Shown here piece after piece: positions 8,411-15,452 of a stretch of 64,000 nucleotides of DNA. Source of the DNA: Rickettsia helvetica (GTDB lineage: Bacteria > Pseudomonadota > Alphaproteobacteria > Rickettsiales > Rickettsiaceae); assembly GCF_963970025.1 (NCBI RefSeq), contig NZ_OZ018776.1, positions 558,001-622,000 on the forward strand. The letters run 5' to 3'. The notes beneath the pieces are model-generated. The model had not been told where the DNA came from. It did not search any database and was given only the letters and a program-made list of their open reading frames with translations. Made by a program: the position numbers and the translations under genes. The stretch's first letter is position 1; each line of letters starts with the position of its first letter.

Positions 8411-9295
8411 ATGAAAATCTTAGCAGGCAGTAGTAATAAGTTACTCGCATCTCGTTTAGCTATAGCATTAAATATAAAATATATTGAGCCGAGAATTACC
8501 TATTTCAATGATTCCGAAATAAAAGTAGAAATTCAAGAATCGTTTCATAATGAAGATATAATCATAGTACAATCCACATCAAAACCCGTTAATGATCGCT
8601 TAATTGAGCTGTTCTTGCTAGTAGATGCAGCAAAAAAAGCGGGAGCAAATCGAATAATTTTGGTAATGCCTTATTTCGGTTATGCAAGGCAAGATAATAT
8701 AAATTCTCAAAATATAATTCCTGCTAAGTTAATAGCAGATTTTTTAGAGAAGCTCGGAGTAAACCATGTAATTACTATTGATTTACACTCCGATAAAATA
8801 GAGAAATTTTTTAATATTCCTGTTTCTAAATCTTGAACCTATAAATTTATATATCCCGTTTTTAAGAACTTATAGCAATTTCGTCATAGTTGCACCTGAT
8901 AAAGGCAGTATTAATCGAGTTCAAAAAATTAGTAATTTACTAAATATAGATTCAGCTTATATAAACAAAGAAAGGGATATAAATAATAATTGCGAGATGA
9001 TATCAATAACAGGTAGTGTAGAAGGCAAAAATTGCATATTAATTGATGATATTATAGATAGCGGCGAAACAATAGTAAAAGCAGCGAGATTTTTAAAAGA
9101 ACACACGGTTTTATCGGTTAGTGCTTTTTTATAACTCATGCAGTGCTTTCTGCCGTCTCTAAAGATAAAATTGAAAATTCGGTAATAGATAATATTTTTG
9201 TTACCGATACTATAGAAGTAGGTGACTTACCTCCAAAATTTCATATAATACCGGTAATGCCAATTATCGTTAAAGAGTTAAGAAATATATTATGA
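8411..9295 (+). pseudogene. prs: Ribose-phosphate pyrophosphokinase, frameshifted
   Basis: The reading of the family is clear over the whole length but needs three frames. Frame one (8411 to about 8830) gives the N-terminal domain with QSTSKPVNDRLIELF and MPYFGYARQD, then hits TGA at 8834. Frame two resumes with NLEPINLYIPF and contains VAPDKGSINR and the PRPP-binding loop DDIIDSGET, stopping near 9133 in a T-rich run. Frame three gives the C-terminus (THAVLSAVSKDKIE to ELRNIL) and ends at 9295, overlapping the alr start. The intact enzyme would make PRPP from ribose 5-phosphate and ATP. The PRPP loop is still perfect, so the decay looks recent. Confidence 0.88.
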
Positions 9296-10356
9296 GTTTA
9301 TGTACTCTAGAAATAAATCTATCTGCAATAAAAAATAATTACCTTTTATTACAAGATATTTGCAAAACCTCGTTAGTCGGTGCTGCCGTTAAAGCTGATG
9401 GTTACGGACTTGGAGCAATGCAAATTTCTAAAGCTTTAATAGAAGAAAATTGTAAGCATTTTTTTGTGGCCTCAAGTGAAGAAGGAGTGAATTTACGCAA
9501 AGCACTAAGTAATGATGCAAATATTTTAGTTCTTAACGGAGTTTTTGAGCATGATGCTTTAGAGCTTATAGAATATAATTTAACACCTGTTCTAAATAAC
9601 TTAAAACAAATAGAAATTTGGCAAAAATTCGGTAATTTGAAAAACCGATTATTGCCTTGTGATTTACATTTCAATACGGGGATTAATCGTCTTGGCTTAA
9701 GCTCTGATGAGATAGAGCAGCTAATTAATGATCGTGATTTATTAAAAGGGCTAGATTTACAATATATTATAAGCCATCTAGCTATATCCGAGGAAATAGA
9801 TAATCCTTATAATCTAGAACAATTAAACAGATTTAAAGCTTATTTACAATATTTTCCGAACGTCAAAGCAAGCCTTGCTAATTCCGGCGGCATATTTTTA
9901 GGACAGGATTACCATTTTGATTTAGCAAGACCAGGGGCAGCCTTATACGGACTTAACCCTGTAATGAAAAATCCTGTAACCTTAAAAGCCCCAATAATCC
10001 ACTTACAGAATTTGACACTAGATAGCCATATCGGTTATAATATGACTTTTACAACTAAGCGTGATAGTGTCATTGCAACGTTACCGCTTGGTTATGCTGA
10101 CGGATATAGCCGTAATTTTAGTAATCAAGGCGAGGTGTTTATTAACGGTCGCAGTGTTCCTATAGTAGGGCGAGTATCGATGGATTTGATAAATATCGAT
10201 GTTACTGATCTACCACCATCCGATATTTTTCTAGGGCAGGAAGCGGAAATTATCGGAAATCATTGCACGCCCGATAAAATAGCAAGTATTATAGGTACTA
10301 TCGGGTATGAGGTATTGACTAGTCTCAGTAGTAGATATAAGAGGGTTTATAAGTAA
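9292..10356 (+). CDS. alr: Alanine racemase
   Basis: Alr interconverts L- and D-alanine with PLP, supplying D-alanine for peptidoglycan. The 354-residue length matches the family. The PLP-binding lysine is K34 in AAVKADGYGLGA, and the glycine-rich and catalytic regions appear as HFNTGINRLG near residue 125, DLARPGAALYG near residue 207 and MDLINIDVTD near residue 297. The ATG overlaps the last codons of the decayed prs (ATGA-type overlap), so it was translationally coupled to prs before that gene broke. A family A element follows immediately. Confidence 0.95.
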   Translation: MSLCTLEINLSAIKNNYLLLQDICKTSLVGAAVKADGYGLGAMQISKALIEENCKHFFVASSEEGVNLRKALSNDANILVLNGVFEHDALELIEYNLTPVLNNLKQIEIWQKFGNLKNRLLPCDLHFNTGINRLGLSSDEIEQLINDRDLLKGLDLQYIISHLAISEEIDNPYNLEQLNRFKAYLQYFPNVKASLANSGGIFLGQDYHFDLARPGAALYGLNPVMKNPVTLKAPIIHLQNLTLDSHIGYNMTFTTKRDSVIATLPLGYADGYSRNFSNQGEVFINGRSVPIVGRVSMDLINIDVTDLPPSDIFLGQEAEIIGNHCTPDKIASIIGTIGYEVLTSLSSRYKRVYK

Positions 10357-10357
10357 G

Positions 10358-10458
10358 CGTCATTGCGAGGAAATTACGAAGTAATTGACGAAGCAATCTC
10401 AGGAATTTGTTATTATGTCATGAGATTGCCACGCAGCCTACGGCTGCCCGCAATGACG
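10358..10458. repeat. Palindromic element, family A, copy 3
   Basis: A 101-bp copy bounded by cgtcattgcgag and cgcaatgacg, filling most of the alr-mlaE spacer. It begins within 2 bases of the alr stop codon. The middle has gagattgccacgcagcctac, as in copy 1. Confidence 0.85.
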
Positions 10459-10496
10459 ATTTAGATAACAATTATAAAACAAAAAAATATACATAA

Positions 10497-11276
10497 ATGT
10501 TATTAAATATAGCTAATTCGGTCGGTAAACGTACTATAAAGTTTGCACAAAGTGTAGGCAGTTTTTCTCTATTTAGCTTTGCTGCCGTTAGCAGTATCAT
10601 AAGACCGCCTTTATATTTGAGTTTAATCATCAGACAATTATTATTTATCGGGTTTCACTCGCTTCCGGTTGTTGCGATGACAACTTTTTTCTCAGGTGCA
10701 GTACTTGCATTACAGAGTTATACCGGTTTTTCCCGTTTCTCAGCTGAAAGTTCCATTGCAACGGTAGTAGTATTGTCGCTGACTAGAGAGCTTGGACCGG
10801 TACTTGCGGGGTTAATGGTAGCGGGAAGAGTCGGGGCATCAATCGCCGCCGAAATAGCAACAATGAGAGTAACGGAGCAGGTAGATGCTTTATATACTTT
10901 ATCTACCGATCCTATTAAATATTTAGTTTTTCCAAGAGTAATAGCAGCTATTATTACAATGCCTTATCTTGTTTTAATCGGGGATATAATTGGTGTTATG
11001 GGCGGTTATTTGGTAGGGGTATATAAACTTGATTTTAATAGTTCAGCTTATTTAACCAGTACTTTTCAGTATTTAGAGCCGATTGACGTAATTTCCGGTC
11101 TTGTTAAAGCGGGAGTTTTTGGGTTTATTATTTCTATAATAAGTTGCTATAGCGGCTATTATTCAGGTAAAGGGGCTAAGGGAGTTGGAAGAGCAACTAC
11201 CTCGGCAGTAGTAAATTCTTCTATCCTTATCTTAATAAGCAATTATTTAATAACCGAATTATTTTTTAAAGTATAG
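10497..11276 (+). CDS. mlaE: MlaE-family ABC transporter permease
   Basis: MlaE is the inner-membrane permease of the phospholipid transporter MlaFEDB. The 259 residues are typical. Several membrane segments are seen (about residues 52-72, 95-115, 145-170, 200-220 and 237-257), with the family signature LTRELGPVLAGLMVAGRVGA near residue 96 and EIATMRVTEQVDAL just after it. The next gene, mlaF, starts 3 bases beyond the stop. It probably works with MlaA and MlaC encoded about 3 kb upstream. Confidence 0.94.
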   Translation: MLLNIANSVGKRTIKFAQSVGSFSLFSFAAVSSIIRPPLYLSLIIRQLLFIGFHSLPVVAMTTFFSGAVLALQSYTGFSRFSAESSIATVVVLSLTRELGPVLAGLMVAGRVGASIAAEIATMRVTEQVDALYTLSTDPIKYLVFPRVIAAIITMPYLVLIGDIIGVMGGYLVGVYKLDFNSSAYLTSTFQYLEPIDVISGLVKAGVFGFIISIISCYSGYYSGKGAKGVGRATTSAVVNSSILILISNYLITELFFKV

Positions 11277-11278
11277 AT

Positions 11279-12037
11279 ATGAGTGAAAAAGAAGAGTTTA
11301 AAATTAAAATTCAGTCATTGTATAAATCATTTGCTAATCATAAGGTGTTAGACGGAATAGATTTGGATGTAAAAAAGGGCAGTTCATTAGTTATTTTAGG
11401 TGGTTCCGGTAGCGGCAAATCTGTTCTAATTAAAAATATAGTAGGATTGATTAAACCTGATAAAGGTAAAATTTTTATTGATAATGTAGAAATCCAAGAT
11501 ATCTCAAGTAAACAAAAATTTGAGATTATGGACGGTATAGGTTTTTTATTCCAAGGCGGAGCATTATTTGACTCCTTAAATATATGTGATAATATTACTT
11601 TCGAGACTAAAAAATTATCTAAGAAAGAAAAAAACGACCTTGCCGGTGCAAAGCTTAATTCCGTCGGTTTATCCCCTAGAATACTCGATCTTTACCCTTC
11701 CGAATTATCGGGAGGAATGCAAAAAAGAGTAGCCCTTGCTAGGGCTATTTGTAGTACACCGTCGATTTTATTTCTTGATGAACCGACCACAGGGCTTGAT
11801 CCTATAATGGCAAATGTTATCAACGAATTAATTATAAAAATCCAAGAAGAGTTAGGGGCAACTACGATTACTATAACTCATGATATGATTAGTGCCGAAA
11901 AAATAGCTAAAGAAGTAGCTATGATTTATCAAGGGAAAATTAAATGGTATGGCAGTAAAGATGAAATGCGTAATAGTGATAATCCTTATTTAAAACAATT
12001 TATAAATGGATTAACTACCGGTCCTATAGAGGTATAA
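11279..12037 (+). CDS. mlaF: MlaF-family ABC transporter ATP-binding protein
   Basis: This is the cytoplasmic ATPase of the Mla transporter. Walker A is GGSGSGKS at about residues 41-48, the ABC signature is LSGGMQKR near residue 142, Walker B with the catalytic Glu is ILFLDEPTTGLDP near residue 162, and the switch His lies in TITHDM near residue 199. The length of 252 residues is normal. It is in an operon with mlaE (2-base spacer) and with a small membrane protein gene directly downstream. Confidence 0.95.
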   Translation: MSEKEEFKIKIQSLYKSFANHKVLDGIDLDVKKGSSLVILGGSGSGKSVLIKNIVGLIKPDKGKIFIDNVEIQDISSKQKFEIMDGIGFLFQGGALFDSLNICDNITFETKKLSKKEKNDLAGAKLNSVGLSPRILDLYPSELSGGMQKRVALARAICSTPSILFLDEPTTGLDPIMANVINELIIKIQEELGATTITITHDMISAEKIAKEVAMIYQGKIKWYGSKDEMRNSDNPYLKQFINGLTTGPIEV

Positions 12038-12038
12038 A

Positions 12039-12287
12039 ATGTTTAAGCACTTATTATGTATAGTAATATTTCTAGGTATAAACCTAAATGTTTATGCTAT
12101 AAATTCTAGCTCTTATACGACAGATGATATAATAAAAATAGTAATTATTCTTGGAATAGTTATTTTAATTTTTAGTCCTGCAAAATTCCGCATAATTGTT
12201 ATTGGTACTATTTTAGGTTTAGCTTTTGCCTATTTCACGTATAAATACATCGTACCTATCTTTATTTCTTCACTAAATGGACCATAA
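12039..12287 (+). CDS. Small two-helix membrane protein, unknown function
   Basis: The 82-residue product starts 1 base after the mlaF stop codon. Residues 1-20 look like a signal peptide (MFKHLLCIVIFLGINLNVYA), followed by two hydrophobic segments at about residues 31-45 and 50-66. I do not recognise a family. Tight coupling to mlaE-mlaF suggests a link with the phospholipid transporter or membrane; it shows no MCE (MlaD) or STAS (MlaB) features. Confidence 0.7.
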   Translation: MFKHLLCIVIFLGINLNVYAINSSSYTTDDIIKIVIILGIVILIFSPAKFRIIVIGTILGLAFAYFTYKYIVPIFISSLNGP

Positions 12288-12365
12288 TTATCTCTTGACA
12301 CTAGGGGAGTATTACTTTATATTTCTTATCTATTGTATATTTATAAGTTTTAAGGTATTTAGCTT

Positions 12366-12659
12366 ATGTCTCATAAGTGCGAACTCACAGGTGTGGGTGT
12401 TTTATACGGCAACAATGTATCACATTCTCAGCGTAAAACTAGAAGGCGTTTTGAGCCTAATTTAAGGTCAGTTAAGTTTACAAGTGATATAACAGCCGGA
12501 GAATATAGATTATCGGTTAATGCTAGATGTATTAGTTCAGTGGAAAAAGCCGGCGGTTTTGATGCATATATTCTAAAAGCCGATGATAATGTTTTATCTA
12601 GTACAGCTAGAGCTATTAAGAAAAAAATAATTCAGACTAAAACGGCGAAATCATTATGA
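12366..12659 (+). CDS. rpmB: 50S ribosomal protein L28
   Basis: L28 is a component of the large ribosomal subunit. The N-terminus shows the family signature CELTGVGVLYGNNVSHS followed by KTRRRFEPNL, and the 97-residue length matches alphaproteobacterial L28. The stop codon overlaps the start of rpmE (ATGA), so L28 and L31 are co-translated. Confidence 0.95.
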   Translation: MSHKCELTGVGVLYGNNVSHSQRKTRRRFEPNLRSVKFTSDITAGEYRLSVNARCISSVEKAGGFDAYILKADDNVLSSTARAIKKKIIQTKTAKSL

Positions 12660-12892
12660 AAAGCGGTATACATCCAGAATATAAAAAGTTTTTGATTAAA
12701 GTAGGAAGCGATGTTTTTGAAACAATGTCTACTCATCCTACAGGTGAAATTTTAATGGATGTTGATTTTAGAAAGCATCCGGCATGGAATAAAGATTCCG
12801 GAAATGTAGTAAATCAATCGAACAAAAGTGTTAGTGATTTCAATAAAAGATTCTCAGGTCTTTCTTTCGGTAGTAAGAAAGAAGCTAGTTAG
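12656..12892 (+). CDS. rpmE: 50S ribosomal protein L31, zinc-free type
   Basis: L31 sits at the bridge between ribosomal subunits. The start MKSGIHPEYK, the segment STHPTGEILMDVDFRKHPAW and the C-terminal FNKRFSGLSFG match the family. No cysteine is present, so this is the form lacking the zinc-binding Cys pairs. The length is 78 residues. Translation is coupled to rpmB. Confidence 0.94.
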   Translation: MKSGIHPEYKKFLIKVGSDVFETMSTHPTGEILMDVDFRKHPAWNKDSGNVVNQSNKSVSDFNKRFSGLSFGSKKEAS

Positions 12893-12927
12893 GCTTATAT
12901 TTCTTGGATTCATTATAAGAAAGTTAT

Positions 12928-13119
12928 GCTTTGTTGCGTGGATCGTGTTATGTCATTCCCGCGTAGGCGGGAATCCAGAAAAATAACTTCAATATTGATA
13001 TAGAAGTTACATATTTGATAAAATAAATATATAAAGAACTTGTTTTTTATATGTTTTACTGGATGCCTGCGATCAACGGAATGACATCCAACACGTTATA
13101 ATGGTCCATGTAACAAGGC
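12928..13119. repeat. Palindromic element, family C, with outer inverted arms
   Basis: The inner element runs from tgtcattcccgcgtaggc (12951), through gcgggaatccag and an AT-rich loop, to cggaatgacatcc (about 13090). It is enclosed by outer arms gctttgttgcgtggatc (12928-12944) and ggtccatgtaacaaggc (13103-13119), which are imperfect complements. It lies between rpmE and tRNA-fMet. Confidence 0.75.
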
Positions 13120-13226
13120 TTTTAGTTGTATAGCTTATGACGGTTTTATCATACGAGAATGATATCTTAAACGTTCAGGGAGTCAAGTCACAATATAACA
13201 CAGATAAATTGTCAATTCTCAATTAT

Positions 13227-13303
<77 letters not shown>

Positions 13304-13338
13304 TATTTTTTCAATGTCATTCTGGCTCACTTATAGCG

Positions 13339-13412
13339 TATTGCATGACTCGTGTTATGTCATTCCCGCCTACGCGGGAATGACATCGCACAGGTTTTTC
13401 GAGCCATGCAAT
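13339..13412. repeat. Palindromic element, family C, short form
   Basis: The outer arms attgcatgactcg and cgagccatgcaat enclose a compact hairpin tgtcattcccgcctacgcgggaatgaca. The sequence after it (to about 13440) holds a fragment of a family A arm (cgcaatgacga). It separates tRNA-fMet from engB. Confidence 0.75.
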
Positions 13413-13490
13413 AAAGCCTTCAGTCGTTCCGCAATGACGACTCGGTATCCACGCAACAATGCCTAATTACATCCAATACGAAAGCAAATT

Positions 13491-14129
13491 ATGACTACTC
13501 AGAAAATAGTGCCTACAAAATCGACTGATGGCAGTAAGCTTTTTCGTCATCAAGCTAAATTTGTAGCCGGTGCTATGAATATAAATCAAATCCCCAATTT
13601 TTCATTACCGGAAATTGCTTTTGTCGGTAAGTCAAATGTCGGCAAATCAAGCCTAATAAACACGATATGTAATAATAAAAATCTTGCTAAAGTTTCTAAT
13701 ACTCCGGGGCGTACTAGACAAATCAATTTCTTTAACCTTGCAGATAAACTTATTATAGTTGATCTTCCCGGTTATGGTTTTGCTAATGTTCCTATATCAG
13801 TCAAAGAGCAGTGGAAAGTGTTAATTAGTTATTATTTACGAAATAGTCATAATTTAAGGTTAGTTAACTTATTGATTGATTCAAGAAGGGGTATAAAAGA
13901 AAACGATAAGAAAGTAGCTGAGCTATTACTTGCAAATAAAAGAGAATTTCAAATTATTTTCACAAAATCGGATAAAGTTACGGATCATAAAAACCTTAAC
14001 GATGAAGCACAGAATTTTCTTGCAACTTTAAACTACTCATGTAATGTTATATATGTAAGTAGTAGGAGTAAAGAAGGTGCAAGAGAACTTAAAGCTAGTT
14101 TGGCAAAATGCATCAAACCTCAAAGGTAA
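13491..14129 (+). CDS. engB: Ribosome biogenesis GTP-binding protein EngB (YsxC/YihA)
   Basis: EngB is a small GTPase needed for large-subunit maturation. G1 is GKSNVGKSS at about residues 45-53, the G2 threonine lies in TPGRTRQINFF, G3 is DLPGYG near residue 89, G4 is TKSD near residue 159 and G5 is VSSRSKEG near residue 189. The length is 212 residues, normal for the family. The start at 13491 is supported by conservation of HQAKFVAGAMNINQIP. The degenerate argB-like gene follows 12 bases after the stop. Confidence 0.95.
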   Translation: MTTQKIVPTKSTDGSKLFRHQAKFVAGAMNINQIPNFSLPEIAFVGKSNVGKSSLINTICNNKNLAKVSNTPGRTRQINFFNLADKLIIVDLPGYGFANVPISVKEQWKVLISYYLRNSHNLRLVNLLIDSRRGIKENDKKVAELLLANKREFQIIFTKSDKVTDHKNLNDEAQNFLATLNYSCNVIYVSSRSKEGARELKASLAKCIKPQR

Positions 14130-14141
14130 AGAGGAGATAGT

Positions 14142-14999
14142 ATTTCTTCATTAAATAACATTGCTATAATTAAGAATATAATAAAGTGTAGTAGTGAGCT
14201 GAAGAGTCAAGCAATAGTTCTAAAATTACCTGCTACTATTATTATTGACGATAAATTATTTACGGCTTTTATTGAATCTATTAGATTGCTTGAGATGTGT
14301 GGTGCTAGAATATATATAGTACATGATCATATTGATTTACGAAGTTCGTCTTTAATATCACAAATAGATGGAAATTTTAGTCAAAAAATTAGTAAAATAA
14401 GCGATTATAGTTCTCTAAATAATCCTATTATTATGGAAATTTTATCCAGTTACGTTAACAAGCTTATAGTAACAAAGTTAAGTAGTATAGGTTGTTATGC
14501 AGTTGGTATTTCGGGTAAGGATGCTAATTTACTGCAAGCAAAAAAATCAAAATTATCTCACCGAAAAATTGTAAATCATGATGTTATAAATGTTGGTTTT
14601 TTAAGCAAGTCTATTATGATTAATCTGGAAATTTTATTAAATTTTGAAGATAATAATATTATACCCGTGATAGCACCGTTTGCTAACGATGATCAGGAGA
14701 AAACGCATTTATTAAATGTTAACTTAACGGTAGCAACAATTGCTTCTGCATTAAGTGCGGAACATTTAATATTGCCATATGAGATATTACAGGTATCCGA
14801 GACGTTTCCATATAATATAAAAATACGAGATATTAACTTGTTGAAATCAATGTTAGATGATAGTAATAATTTCATCGAAGAAGAATTAATTAAGATAGCA
14901 GTTAATGCACTTGAAAATAATAACGGTTACGTACATTTTGTGAATAGTGAAGTACCGAATTCAATATTGTCAACTATGTTTGATATTAATATAAATTAA
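14142..14999 (+). CDS. Degenerate acetylglutamate kinase-like protein (amino acid kinase fold)
   Basis: The frame is open from 14130, and a strong GAGGAG ribosome-binding site at 14131-14136 is followed 5 bases later by an ATT codon at 14142. No ATG, GTG or TTG occurs near it; the first such codon is the TTG at 14286, inside the fold. From 14142 the product is 285 residues, about the length of ArgB. The C-terminal half aligns by eye with ArgB (KIVNHDVINVGFLSKSIM near residue 150, IPVIAPFANDD near 174, TVATIASALSAEHLIL near 196). The N-terminal glycine loops are lost: the KYGG position reads KLPA and the VHGGGP position reads VHDHI. It is probably not an active kinase. It may be an early pseudogene or a repurposed protein; an ATT start would be rare. 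Confidence 0.55.
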   Translation: MSSLNNIAIIKNIIKCSSELKSQAIVLKLPATIIIDDKLFTAFIESIRLLEMCGARIYIVHDHIDLRSSSLISQIDGNFSQKISKISDYSSLNNPIIMEILSSYVNKLIVTKLSSIGCYAVGISGKDANLLQAKKSKLSHRKIVNHDVINVGFLSKSIMINLEILLNFEDNNIIPVIAPFANDDQEKTHLLNVNLTVATIASALSAEHLILPYEILQVSETFPYNIKIRDINLLKSMLDDSNNFIEEELIKIAVNALENNNGYVHFVNSEVPNSILSTMFDININ

Positions 15000-15011
15000 T
15001 AGAGGTTTTTT

Positions 15012-15299
15012 ATGGCAGGAGCATTAGCATCTGATCTTTTATTTGTAGGGTTAACTAGACCGCCGATGATATTTGGAGTAAGTATTAAGTTTGCTGCATT
15101 AAATATGATAATGACGATGATAGTATTTATTTGGAATAACGGCATTATGATTTTATTCATTGCAACTGCTTTGCATTTGGTAGCTTATATTATATGTTTT
15201 AAAGAACCGAGATTCATAGAGCTATATTTAAATAAAATGTCAAGAACTAGCCAATGTCCTAATAAATTTTACTACGGAGCAAATTCGTATAGTATTTGA
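15012..15299 (+). CDS. virB3: Type IV secretion protein RvhB3 (VirB3)
   Basis: VirB3 is a short inner-membrane component of the type IV secretion system and works with the VirB4 ATPase. The 95-residue product has the motif LFVGLTRPPMIFGV near the N-terminus, two closely spaced membrane segments (about residues 29-47 and 49-67) and the CFKEPRFIELY tail, all typical. AGAGG precedes the ATG. virB4 follows after a 153-base spacer occupied by a palindromic repeat. Confidence 0.93.
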   Translation: MAGALASDLLFVGLTRPPMIFGVSIKFAALNMIMTMIVFIWNNGIMILFIATALHLVAYIICFKEPRFIELYLNKMSRTSQCPNKFYYGANSYSI

Positions 15300-15320
15300 T
15301 GATGTATATGTCTCTAAAAT

Positions 15321-15418
15321 CGTCATTGCGAGCAGCCGTAGGCTGCATGGCAATCTCATGAAACAGCATAAAATTTCTGAGATTGCCACGTCGAGGCTTC
15401 GCCTCTCCTCGCAATGAC
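15321..15418. repeat. Palindromic element, family A, copy 4, between virB3 and virB4
   Basis: A 98-bp copy bounded by cgtcattgcgag and ctcgcaatgac, in the opposite orientation to copies 1-3 (the cagccgtaggctgc part comes first). It lies 20 bases after the virB3 stop and 34 bases before the virB4 start. Confidence 0.85.
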
Positions 15419-15452
15419 AAAATAAATCAAAATAGTTAAATCAGGTGAGGTA

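Noticed and set aside
12277..12465. 62-residue frame between the small membrane protein gene and rpmB
   Set aside because: It overlaps the certain rpmB start in another frame and has no support.
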